Shown here: piece after piece, positions 1 through 5,372 of the stretch | Layout: the number at the start of each line of letters is the position of its first letter | Position numbering within the stretch: position 1 is the first letter of the stretch | Source: Planctomycetales bacterium | GTDB lineage: Bacteria > Planctomycetota > Planctomycetia > Isosphaerales > Isosphaeraceae | Length of the DNA: 5,449 bases | Direction of reading: 5' to 3' | NCBI GenBank assembly: GCA_027451455.1 | Contig: DAIDJI010000411.1 | Location: forward strand, 1-5,449 | Position numbers and translations under genes: made by a program | Notes under the pieces: generated by a model | Database searches by the model: none | Seen by the model: only the letters and a program-made list of their open reading frames with translations | Told to the model about the DNA's origin: nothing

Positions 1-138
1 ATTTCTACCGGCGTTCGATCGCGCGACCTGGCGGGGCCTCGGGTTTTTCGGTAGAGCGTGCCGCCCGGTGGACGGACGGCCCTCGGACAAACATCAATTA
101 GAGGTCAGATCCGCTCCGATGGTTCGTCAACCAGCCGC

Positions 139-170
139 CCGGTGATCCCGGCCCCATGGAGAATCACCGG
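139..170 (-). terminator. Hairpin downstream of the response regulator, possible terminator
   Basis: A perfect 8-bp inverted repeat, CCGGTGAT (139-146) and ATCACCGG (163-170), encloses a 16-base loop and begins 22 bases after the response regulator stop. No T-run follows on the minus strand, so it is not a classical intrinsic terminator. It may be a 3'-end stabilising hairpin or chance in GC-rich DNA. Confidence 0.3.
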
Positions 171-191
171 ACCAAGCCCGCCCGGCAGCAT

Positions 192-623
192 TCAGCAGAC
201 CGCCAGCAACCCCGTCGCCGTCCGGTCCAGCACCCGGATCAGTGCATCGACGTCGATCGGCTTCGGCAGGAAATCATCCATCCCCGCCGCGAAGCAGCTC
301 TCCTGGTCGTCCGGGCTTGAGTCGGCCGACATCCCGACGATCCGAGGTCCCGCCTCGTACGGCCGTTCCTTCCGGATCTGTCGGGTCGCCGCGATCCCGT
401 CCATCGTCGACATCAGCACGTCCATGAAGACCAGGTCGTAATTCTGCTCGCGGAGCCGCTCGACCGCCTCCCGGCCGTTCTCGACCACGTCTGCCGGGCA
501 CCGCAGCCATCGAAGCACGAGCTCCAGCGCTCGACGCGTCCCGGGGTGATCGTCGACGATCAAGATCCTCAGCCGACCTCGCCTCTCGATTGCCTCCTCC
601 GACTGCAAAGACATATCGCGCAT
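192..623 (-). CDS. Stand-alone response regulator receiver (CheY-like) protein
   Basis: This 143-residue protein is a single receiver domain with no output domain, of the kind that takes a phosphoryl group from a histidine kinase in the cytoplasm. The whole catalytic set is visible: acidic pair D24-D25 (IVDDH), phospho-acceptor D68 (FMDVLM), switch Ser at S99 (GMSAD), and conserved lysine K121 in LPKPI. The MDG after the acceptor and the TRQIR helix resemble receiver domains of hybrid kinases. Position D+4 is Ser72 (LMSTMDG) where family members usually have Pro. The start at 623 is supported by a GGGAGGGGG Shine-Dalgarno (complement of 632-640) about eight bases upstream; an alternative ATG at 614 is less well placed. 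The short N-terminal extension (residues 1-17) is charged. It has its own promoter, and no kinase gene is in view, so its partner is unknown. Function in a specific pathway cannot be assigned. Confidence 0.93.
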   Translation of the reverse strand: MRDMSLQSEEAIERRGRLRILIVDDHPGTRRALELVLRWLRCPADVVENGREAVERLREQNYDLVFMDVLMSTMDGIAATRQIRKERPYEAGPRIVGMSADSSPDDQESCFAAGMDDFLPKPIDVDALIRVLDRTATGLLAVC

Positions 624-631
624 CGTTGCGA

Positions 632-640
632 CCCCCTCCC
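632..640 (-). promoter_or_regulatory. Ribosome binding site of the response regulator
   Basis: On the minus strand the run GGGAGGGGG ends eight bases before the ATG at 623. It decides the start in favour of 623 over the in-frame ATG at 614. Confidence 0.7.
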
Positions 641-688
641 ACAGTTATCTCGCGCCAGATCTCTTCCTCGGGATCTTGCAATCGCTAT

Positions 689-716
689 ATTATGCTGCTA
701 GATCCCTGTCGTGCAA
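689..716 (-). promoter_or_regulatory. Sigma70-like promoter for the response regulator
   Basis: On the minus strand a -35-like TTGCAC (complement of 711-716) is followed after 16 bases by CATAAT (complement of 689-694), five of six matches to TATAAT. It lies in the only clearly AT-rich patch of the window, about 65 bases upstream of the response regulator start and just past the terminator of the preceding gene. The -35 match is weak (TTG only), so the call rests mainly on the -10 box, base composition and position. Confidence 0.5.
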
Positions 717-726
717 AAAATTTCCC

Positions 727-747
727 AAAAAGAGTTCCCACGAACTC
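727..747 (-). terminator. Intrinsic terminator of the DUF4239 gene
   Basis: Read on the minus strand, GAGTTC (747-742), loop GTGG, GAACTC (737-732) and then TTTTT (731-727) form a 6-bp perfect stem, tetraloop and U-run. It starts 92 bases after the stop of the DUF4239 gene and lies before the promoter of the response regulator, so it separates the two genes transcriptionally. It is the only canonical Rho-independent terminator I see in the window. Confidence 0.75.
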
Positions 748-838
748 GCTGATGGCTTAATTTATCTGGCCGAGGTGGAGAAACCGCCTGGGCGAGTTCG
801 ACAGTAGAATGGAGGCGGATCTCCGAGACGAGCGCCGG

Positions 839-1639
839 TTACTCGTGAGGCTGGGACATCACGTGATCGTAGACGTCCTGGAAGGCGTCGGAAGCGATGC
901 TGAATTCGCCGCGGAACGGGTTGTCCATGGCGGCGGTGAGGAAGATCAGCAGGCCGATAAAGATCGCGAGAACCGCGACGAGCAGGGAGTGCATCGCGAG
1001 GTTCTCCGTCCAGAAGAGGTACGTGAGGACGATATTCAGGATCGCGCCGATGAGAACCACGGCCCAGAGCGCGGCGGGTAGACCGGTGGGGACGGCCTGC
1101 AACCGAAGCCGGCGCTGTTCCTGGACGGTGTCGAGCGAGCGAAGGACCTCCGCCTGAAGAATCTTGTGCCGCTCGGTCGTCGGCTCGAAGTTCATCACCT
1201 CGTCTTCGATGCGGTCGAGCAGGGCGTCGCCGTCTTCCAGGGCAATGCCCTTCCTGTGCGCGGGCCATTCCTTGTCGATGACGACGCGGGTATAGTCGCG
1301 CATCATCCCTTCGAGCCGGCCGCGGAGCGGCTGCGGATAGCCGTCGAGGTCCCGGTAAAAGCTGGCGACCGCGGCGGCCTCGGTCCCGACGACGCCGTCG
1401 ATCTCGGAATAGTTCTCCCAGGTGGCGACCGCGATCAGGCCGAGGGCCAGACCATAAAACACGCCAATTCCGGCGAAAAAGTAGCTGACGATATCATTGC
1501 ACTCGCCCGAGGTCCCGAGCATCCGGCGGACCATCGATCGCGTTCCGTAAAGCCCGGCCAGCGAAAACGTGATGAGAACGCCCACGATCAGGACGCCCAG
1601 CGTCCAGTTCGGCATGTCGTAGATCCAGTAAAACGTCAT
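839..1639 (-). CDS. DUF4239 (bestrophin-like domain) membrane protein
   Basis: The 266-residue protein has the layout of the DUF4239/bestrophin-like family: two N-terminal membrane segments (about 12-32 and 52-73), a soluble helical middle (about 74-185), and two C-terminal membrane segments (about 187-209 and 214-237). Family-type signatures are visible: a Glu-rich stretch with TEAAAVASFYRDL and a YP turn (residues 86-102), then RDYTRVVIDKEWP (114-126), and DNPFRGEF after the last membrane helix (239-246). Length is normal. Bestrophins are anion channels in eukaryotes, but the role of these distant bacterial relatives is not settled, so channel activity is only a possibility. The start at 1639 is fixed by a strong AAGGAGG eight bases upstream. 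The frame stays open to 2110, but that extension would overlap the opposite gene. It is followed by an intrinsic terminator and is therefore probably monocistronic. Confidence 0.9.
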   Translation of the reverse strand: MTFYWIYDMPNWTLGVLIVGVLITFSLAGLYGTRSMVRRMLGTSGECNDIVSYFFAGIGVFYGLALGLIAVATWENYSEIDGVVGTEAAAVASFYRDLDGYPQPLRGRLEGMMRDYTRVVIDKEWPAHRKGIALEDGDALLDRIEDEVMNFEPTTERHKILQAEVLRSLDTVQEQRRLRLQAVPTGLPAALWAVVLIGAILNIVLTYLFWTENLAMHSLLVAVLAIFIGLLIFLTAAMDNPFRGEFSIASDAFQDVYDHVMSQPHE

Positions 1640-1647
1640 CGCGGCTG

Positions 1648-1654
1648 CCTCCTT
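1648..1654 (-). promoter_or_regulatory. Strong Shine-Dalgarno of the DUF4239 gene
   Basis: The minus strand reads AAGGAGG, a full consensus site, eight bases before the ATG at 1639. It settles the start of this gene, whose frame otherwise stays open for another 157 codons upstream. Confidence 0.85.
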
Positions 1655-1695
1655 GTGGATCTCGATCAAACGGTTGGGGAGGGACGATACCGATT

Positions 1696-1722
1696 TCGAA
1701 CCCGCGCAACCAGTCGAACCCG
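1696..1722. repeat. 9-bp direct repeat in the divergent control region
   Basis: TCGAACCCG occurs at 1696-1704 and again at 1714-1722, an 18-bp period. It lies 57-83 bases upstream of the DUF4239 start, in the 205-base gap between divergent genes. Such spacing could suit a regulator binding one DNA face, but chance is possible. I saw no convincing -10/-35 pair for either direction in this gap. Confidence 0.25.
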
Positions 1723-1844
1723 GCGAGTGGTCGGTTTGCCGTTCCTCCCGCCCGGTCGGACGGGCTACGATGGATCGCTCGAACGCGGGCGCCGAGGGTC
1801 GGTCCCGCTGAGGTCCTCTCGACCGAATCGGTGGTCCCGAATCG

Positions 1845-3470
1845 ATGTCCAGCGAAAGCCCCGCCGCCGCGGCACCCAGGGCCCGGTCCGAGATCGAGCC
1901 CGAGGCGAACCGGCCCGACCTTCCGAATGGTCGGCACCGCCCTGCCCTTGCGGCCCTCGCCGATGCAGGGCTCGTCGCCCTCTTCCTGGCGCTGACCTTC
2001 CTGCTCGGCGTTTTCCCGCTGAAGGATGCCGACATCTTCTGGCATCTCCGGACCGGCCAGTTGATCCGGGAGTCCGGACAGGTCCCTCGGGTCGACATCT
2101 TCACGTACACGCGCGAGGGCGTCCCCTGGATTGACCTGCACTGGATTTTCCAGATCGCCGTGAGCTGGCTCTACGAACGCGGCGGCGCCCTCGCGATGAA
2201 CCTGGCGAAGTGCGTCGTCACCTGCGTGGCCGTCCTGATCCTGCTCACCAACCGACGACGAGACTGGCCGATCTGGGCCGCCGTCCTGGCCTGGCTGCCG
2301 GCCCTCTTCGTGCTGGGCGGGCGGATGTACGTCCGGCCCGAGACGCTCTCTCTGCTTTACCTCTCGATCTTCCTCGCCGTGCTCACCCGGTGGGACCGGA
2401 ATCCCTGGCTGGTGGCGATCCTCCCGCTCGTGCAGGCGATCTGGGTGAACTCGCACGGCCTATTTGTGCTGGGACCGATCATCCTGGTGATGGCGATGCT
2501 CGACGCCGCGATCCGACCGGCTCAACTCGCGGGCGGACCCGCTCGATGGTGGCGCATCGCCGGCTACGGCGCCCTGGCAACCGGAATCGCCTGCTTGCTG
2601 AATCCCTACGGACTCCGGGGGGCCGTCTACCCGATCGAGCTGGCCGGGACGATGACCAGTCCCATCTTCTCCCAGCACGTCGCCGAGTTGATGCCGATCC
2701 CGATGTTCATCCGATCCGCCGGGCTCGGCAACCTCCCGTTGCAGCTCCACTTCCTCACCATGGCCCTCGGCGCCCTGAGCTTCCTGGTCCCGATGCTCGC
2801 CTGGTCGTTCGGGGTTCGCTCCGGCGGTGGAAAGCCGATACCCGCGCTGGAGCCGCCCGCCGGGCCCCAGGGCCGACGCAAGCCCCGGGCCGACGCCCAG
2901 ACGAAGCCGCCCAGCAAGAAGAAGAAAAAAGCGAAATCGGCCGAATTACCCGTGCCCGCGACGAACCCCACGCCGGCGGGCTGGCGGCTGAGTCTGTTCC
3001 GACTTTTGCTCTTCGTGGCGTTCAGCTACCTGAGCCTCAAGGCAACGCGGAACAGCCATCAATTCGCGGCGGTGGTCGGTTCGATCACGGCCTGGAATCT
3101 GGCCGAATGGGCCGCGGCGCTGCACGCCCGGCGTACCGCTCGCTCCGACTTCCGGGAGACAACCCGATCGATCCTCATCCCGAGGCTCGCGGCCGGTCTG
3201 GCGGTCGTCGGGGCGATCGCCTGGGTCGGTTCGGGCCTCTTCTACCGGATGACCGGTGAGGGACGGACCCTGAGTCTCGGCGAGGAGCCCGTCTTCTTCG
3301 CCCACGACGCCGCGAAACTCTGCGGACAGCCCGAGATGCCCTCGAAGTTCCTCAGCTTCCACAACGGCCATGCGTCGCTCTTCGAGTTCTACAACGGCCC
3401 CGGGCGCAAGGTCTACACCGATCCGCGGTTGGAAGTCGCCGGCGCGGAGCTGTTCCGCGAATACGTTTAG
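1845..3470 (+). CDS. GT-C-like polytopic membrane protein, 5' part of an amber-interrupted gene
   Basis: The 541 residues begin with a Pro/Ala-rich cytoplasmic tail (1-37). About ten membrane segments follow (about 38-58, 115-135, 141-159, 166-181, 187-201, 204-222, 239-256, 302-322, 381-400, 446-465), then the start of an extracytoplasmic domain. After the first membrane helix, DADIFWHLRTG (61-71) and a PW-x-D-x-HW motif (94-100) resemble loop 1 of GT-C/PMT-type glycosyltransferases, where the acidic pair is catalytic. WVNSHGLFVLG (200-210) and NPYG (253-256) also fit such proteins. A Lys/Pro-rich loop (326-378) with KKKKKAK interrupts the membrane part. The final RKVYTDPRLE (521-530) is the beginning of a conserved extracytoplasmic module that the TAG at 3468 cuts. 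The start is forced, since an in-frame TGA lies at 1809-1811; the ribosome site (GGTGG, 1830-1834) is weak. Enzyme activity and substrate are unproven. Confidence 0.8.
   Translation: MSSESPAAAAPRARSEIEPEANRPDLPNGRHRPALAALADAGLVALFLALTFLLGVFPLKDADIFWHLRTGQLIRESGQVPRVDIFTYTREGVPWIDLHWIFQIAVSWLYERGGALAMNLAKCVVTCVAVLILLTNRRRDWPIWAAVLAWLPALFVLGGRMYVRPETLSLLYLSIFLAVLTRWDRNPWLVAILPLVQAIWVNSHGLFVLGPIILVMAMLDAAIRPAQLAGGPARWWRIAGYGALATGIACLLNPYGLRGAVYPIELAGTMTSPIFSQHVAELMPIPMFIRSAGLGNLPLQLHFLTMALGALSFLVPMLAWSFGVRSGGGKPIPALEPPAGPQGRRKPRADAQTKPPSKKKKKAKSAELPVPATNPTPAGWRLSLFRLLLFVAFSYLSLKATRNSHQFAAVVGSITAWNLAEWAAALHARRTARSDFRETTRSILIPRLAAGLAVVGAIAWVGSGLFYRMTGEGRTLSLGEEPVFFAHDAAKLCGQPEMPSKFLSFHNGHASLFEFYNGPGRKVYTDPRLEVAGAELFREYV
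3468..3470 (+). other. In-frame TAG interrupting the membrane/TPR gene
   Basis: The TAG follows codons for EYV and is followed, in the same frame, by codons for LNESIDRNDRGWPQALD and onward without another stop to 4701. The other recognised genes of this window stop with TGA or TAA. A single C to T change from CAG (Gln) would create it; GAG or AAG would need a transversion. No other in-frame damage is seen. Confidence 0.85.
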
Positions 3471-4703
3471 CTGAACGAGTCGATCGACCGGAACGACCGC
3501 GGATGGCCCCAGGCGCTCGACCGGATCGGTCGCCCCTCGGTGATGATCGACCACGAGAACAACTGGTCGACCGAGGCGTCGATGCTTGCCAACGCCCACT
3601 GGCGATGCGTCTGGTTCGGGCCGATCGTGGGTGTTTTCGTCCACGATTCGGCGACAGAAGCGGTCCGAGAGCACGCCGTCGACTTCGCCGCCCGCCACTT
3701 CCGACCCGACGAGGCCTCCCGGACCCGGACACTCGCCGAGCAGACAACGCTCGCCAAGGCGTTTCGAAGCCTGGTCGGGAAGCTCCCCTCGCACCGGGTC
3801 GAGCTGGTCCATCCGCTTGTCTGGAACGGGATCGACGCCTGCCGGGCCCTGATCGCGTCGGACCCACGGACCGACGTCGGCTGGCGGATGATGGGGCAGA
3901 TCCTGATCGACCGCGAGCCGGCTCCCGCTCCCCCGGCAAGTCCGCGATACCGGCTCCCGTTCGACCCCGTGCTGGACCTCTCGCTCGTCCGGGCGTCAGC
4001 CGCGATGCGGCAGGCCCTGGAAGTCGATCCGGACGAGCTTGTCACCCTCTTCCGACTCGAAGATAGCTATGCCCGGCGCGCGATGACCGGCGAGGCGCTC
4101 CGAACGATCGATCGACTGCTCCCGGTCGCTGCTCGGAACCCCAAGCCGGCGGTCCTCGGCCTGATCGATCAGCTCCAGAGAAAGCGCGAGGCGTACGTCG
4201 AGTCGCTCGGTCCGCCGGTCGCGACCGACTGGCACAACATGGCCGAACTCGACCGCGTGGTCACTCGATTACTCGCCTCAGGGCGGGTACGCGAGGCCCT
4301 GGAAGTGATGGGACGCGCCCATCCGCCCGATCGGTCGCCCTGGGAGGCTCTCGACCGAATGGCCACGCTCCGGCTCCATCTCGGAGAGCCGGCCGAGGCG
4401 CGGGCTCTCTGGGAACACGGGCTCCGCGAGGCGCCGGAGCCCGCGATCGCGCTGGCCCGGATGGCCGTCGCCTATCTGGCCGAGGCCAACTTCGAGGCAG
4501 GACGCGCGGCCTATCGCCGGGCGCTGGAATCGCGGCCCGCGCTCTTCGAGGCGTGTTACGGCCTCGCTGTCCTGGAGCAGGACGCCGGCGATGCGAGGTC
4601 GGCGTATGAGATGGCGACGAGGGCCGCGGCGGCGGCCCCCGATCCTCGATCGCGCGAGGCCGCCGCTGCGATCGTCCGCGATGTCGAGCGATTCGCCCGG
4701 TGA
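3471..4703 (+). CDS. 3' part of the amber-interrupted gene: extracytoplasmic domain plus TPR-like repeats
   Basis: This frame continues that of the upstream gene directly after its TAG; the distance from 1845 to 3540 is a whole number of codons. Just after the stop come LNESIDRND and GWPQALDR, then SVMIDHENN and ANAHWRCVWFGPIVGVFVHDS. The latter looks like the closing strand of the domain begun before the stop. The rest is helical and repeat-like. Numbered from the GTG at 3540, TPR-type units lie at about 165-198, 268-301, 302-335 and 336-368, with LGEPAEARALWEHGL and ANFEAGRAAYRRALE as the clearest. TPRs mediate protein-protein contact. The first usable starts (GTG 3540, ATG 3543) have no Shine-Dalgarno and would lose the domain's front. 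I therefore read this as the C-terminal part of one protein of about 952 residues rather than an independent gene. If translated separately it would be 3540-4703, 387 residues. Confidence 0.75.
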   Translation: MNESIDRNDRGWPQALDRIGRPSVMIDHENNWSTEASMLANAHWRCVWFGPIVGVFVHDSATEAVREHAVDFAARHFRPDEASRTRTLAEQTTLAKAFRSLVGKLPSHRVELVHPLVWNGIDACRALIASDPRTDVGWRMMGQILIDREPAPAPPASPRYRLPFDPVLDLSLVRASAAMRQALEVDPDELVTLFRLEDSYARRAMTGEALRTIDRLLPVAARNPKPAVLGLIDQLQRKREAYVESLGPPVATDWHNMAELDRVVTRLLASGRVREALEVMGRAHPPDRSPWEALDRMATLRLHLGEPAEARALWEHGLREAPEPAIALARMAVAYLAEANFEAGRAAYRRALESRPALFEACYGLAVLEQDAGDARSAYEMATRAAAAAPDPRSREAAAAIVRDVERFAR

Positions 4704-4769
4704 CAGGTACGCCTGAAGGAGTCAGGACCGGACGAATCGCTAATGCTCGGTGGGTCCGTTCGGTCGGTG

Positions 4770-5141
4770 TCAGACCTTGACCTTGACCGGCTTCTCGCGG
4801 GAGGTCTTCCAGTCCTGGTAGAGCGACTTCAGCTCGTCGGCAGTGACGCCGCCGTGATCCTCGCCCGAATCCCAGCGCTGCATCAGTTCCTTGTGACGGT
4901 CCCGGAGCGGGCCGCGCGGGAGGAACTTGCCGTGGAACTTCTTGAGGAACTTCAGCCGGGGATCGGCCGGTGGACGCGGTTCGGCCTTGGCCTTCTCTTT
5001 CGCCTCGGCCGCGGCGAGTTCCTTGGTCGCGGACTCCTCGGGCGTCGGCTTCGGGGCCTTGGGCTTCGGCTTCTTCTCAGGGGCCGCCTGAGCGGCCGGC
5101 TTGGACTTCGGCTTGGCCTTCTCGGTATCGGACTTTGACAT
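4770..5141 (-). CDS. Small Lys/Ala/Pro-rich hypothetical protein
   Basis: The protein has 123 residues. Residues 1-60 are low complexity, built of Lys, Ala, Pro and Glu (for example PEKKPKPKAPKP at 21-32, AAAEAKEKAKAE at 43-54), and are expected to be disordered. Residues 61-112 look ordered: LKFLKKFHGKFLPRG, then RDRHKELMQRWD, then a Gly-rich turn and TADELKSLYQDWK, suggesting two or three amphipathic helices. The tail is KPVKVKV. There is no signal peptide or membrane segment. A strongly basic, flexible N-terminus could bind nucleic acid, but nothing in the sequence proves that, and I do not recognise the family. The start at 5141 is supported by AAGG about nine bases upstream and by the ordinary initial MSKSDTEK. 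It converges with the TPR gene, leaving 66 bases with no clear terminator. Its leader and first seven codons are within a repeated segment. Confidence 0.75.
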   Translation of the reverse strand: MSKSDTEKAKPKSKPAAQAAPEKKPKPKAPKPTPEESATKELAAAEAKEKAKAEPRPPADPRLKFLKKFHGKFLPRGPLRDRHKELMQRWDSGEDHGGVTADELKSLYQDWKTSREKPVKVKV

Positions 5142-5197
5142 TCGACTTGACCTTACTGTTCCACTGGCACATCACGGAACGGTCCGGACACTCCGGC
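5121..5197. repeat. 77-bp perfect direct repeat, copy 1 (over the start of the small gene)
   Basis: This segment is identical base for base to 5373-5449, an offset of 252 bp. It holds the first seven codons (MSKSDTE), the start codon, the ribosome site and 56 bases of leader of the small minus-strand gene. The match begins sharply at 5121: the two bases before it differ between copies (TT against CC). Confidence 0.95.
5155..5183. promoter_or_regulatory. Dyad in the leader of the small gene
   Basis: ACTGTTCC (5155-5162) and GGAACGGT (5176-5183) form an inverted repeat with seven of eight positions paired and a 13-base centre. It lies immediately upstream of the AAGG ribosome site of the gene starting at 5141, and is repeated in copy 2 (5407-5435). 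It could be an operator or a leader RNA hairpin; no known motif is recognised. Confidence 0.35.
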
Positions 5198-5240
5198 CGC
5201 GGCACCTCCCGGCGCCAGACCGGGCCGGGCACTCTCGGGA

Positions 5241-5270
5241 CCGATCGAAATCGCGCTCGCCTTCGATCGG
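5241..5270. repeat. Perfect 9-bp inverted repeat
   Basis: CCGATCGAA (5241-5249) and TTCGATCGG (5262-5270) pair perfectly around a 12-base loop. It sits between the two 77-bp repeats, about 100 bases upstream of the small gene. No T-run follows on either strand, so it is not a clear terminator; it may be an operator-like dyad or structured leader. Confidence 0.45.
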
Positions 5271-5308
5271 CGCAAGGGCCGACCGCCCCGGGGCGAATCG
5301 GTGGGGAC

Positions 5309-5338
5309 AGTTTAATGCAGGGAGCCGGCGGTTGGCAA
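5309..5338 (-). promoter_or_regulatory. Possible promoter of the small gene
   Basis: The minus strand has TTGCCA (complement of 5333-5338, five of six matches to the -35 consensus) and, 18 bases on, TAAACT (complement of 5309-5314, four of six to the -10). It would start a leader of about 160 bases containing the 5241-5270 hairpin and the 5155-5183 dyad. If used, transcription would begin inside the unique part, so the ATG in repeat copy 2 would not be on this transcript. Confidence 0.3.
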
Positions 5339-5372
5339 GCGCGACCGGTCGGGGGCTCAGCGCGTCGGTCCC

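Noticed and set aside
3..101. Tail of a plus-strand gene entering at the left edge (32 codons to a TAG at 99-101)
   Set aside because: It is too short to judge, its composition is Arg/Gly-rich without recognisable features, and another frame is also open there.
1640..2110. Upstream extension of the DUF4239 reading frame by 157 codons
   Set aside because: The strong AAGGAGG at 1648-1654 sits right before the ATG at 1639. Family length fits 266 residues, and the extension overlaps the start of the opposite gene and has Arg/Ser-rich shadow composition.
1166..2134. Long plus-strand open frame opposite the DUF4239 gene
   Set aside because: It lies antisense to a gene with clear family signatures, and its residue composition is that of a GC-rich shadow frame.
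1494..2456. Long minus-strand open frame opposite the membrane gene
   Set aside because: It has Gly/Arg/Asp/Pro-rich shadow composition, no motifs, and overlaps two supported genes.
2914..2937. A-rich lysine codons as a programmed frameshift or slippage site
   Set aside because: The A6 run is short, the zero-frame codons are AAG AAA AAA GCG rather than a proper slippery heptamer, and the frame continues correctly in the same phase with membrane helices after it.
3518..3532. Hairpin CGACCG-GAT-CGGTCG as a recoding signal after the TAG
   Set aside because: It is a 6-bp stem 47 bases beyond the stop in DNA full of such CG-rich dyads, and it matches no known selenocysteine or pyrrolysine element. 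UAG is also not the selenocysteine codon.
3540..4703. An independent TPR gene starting at GTG 3540 or ATG 3543
   Set aside because: There is no Shine-Dalgarno before either codon, 23 codons of protein-like sequence lie between the TAG and the start, and the start would cut a domain that begins upstream.
4704..4715. CAGG-TACG-CCTG hairpin directly after the TPR gene as a terminator
   Set aside because: A 4-bp stem with no T-run is too weak to call a terminator.
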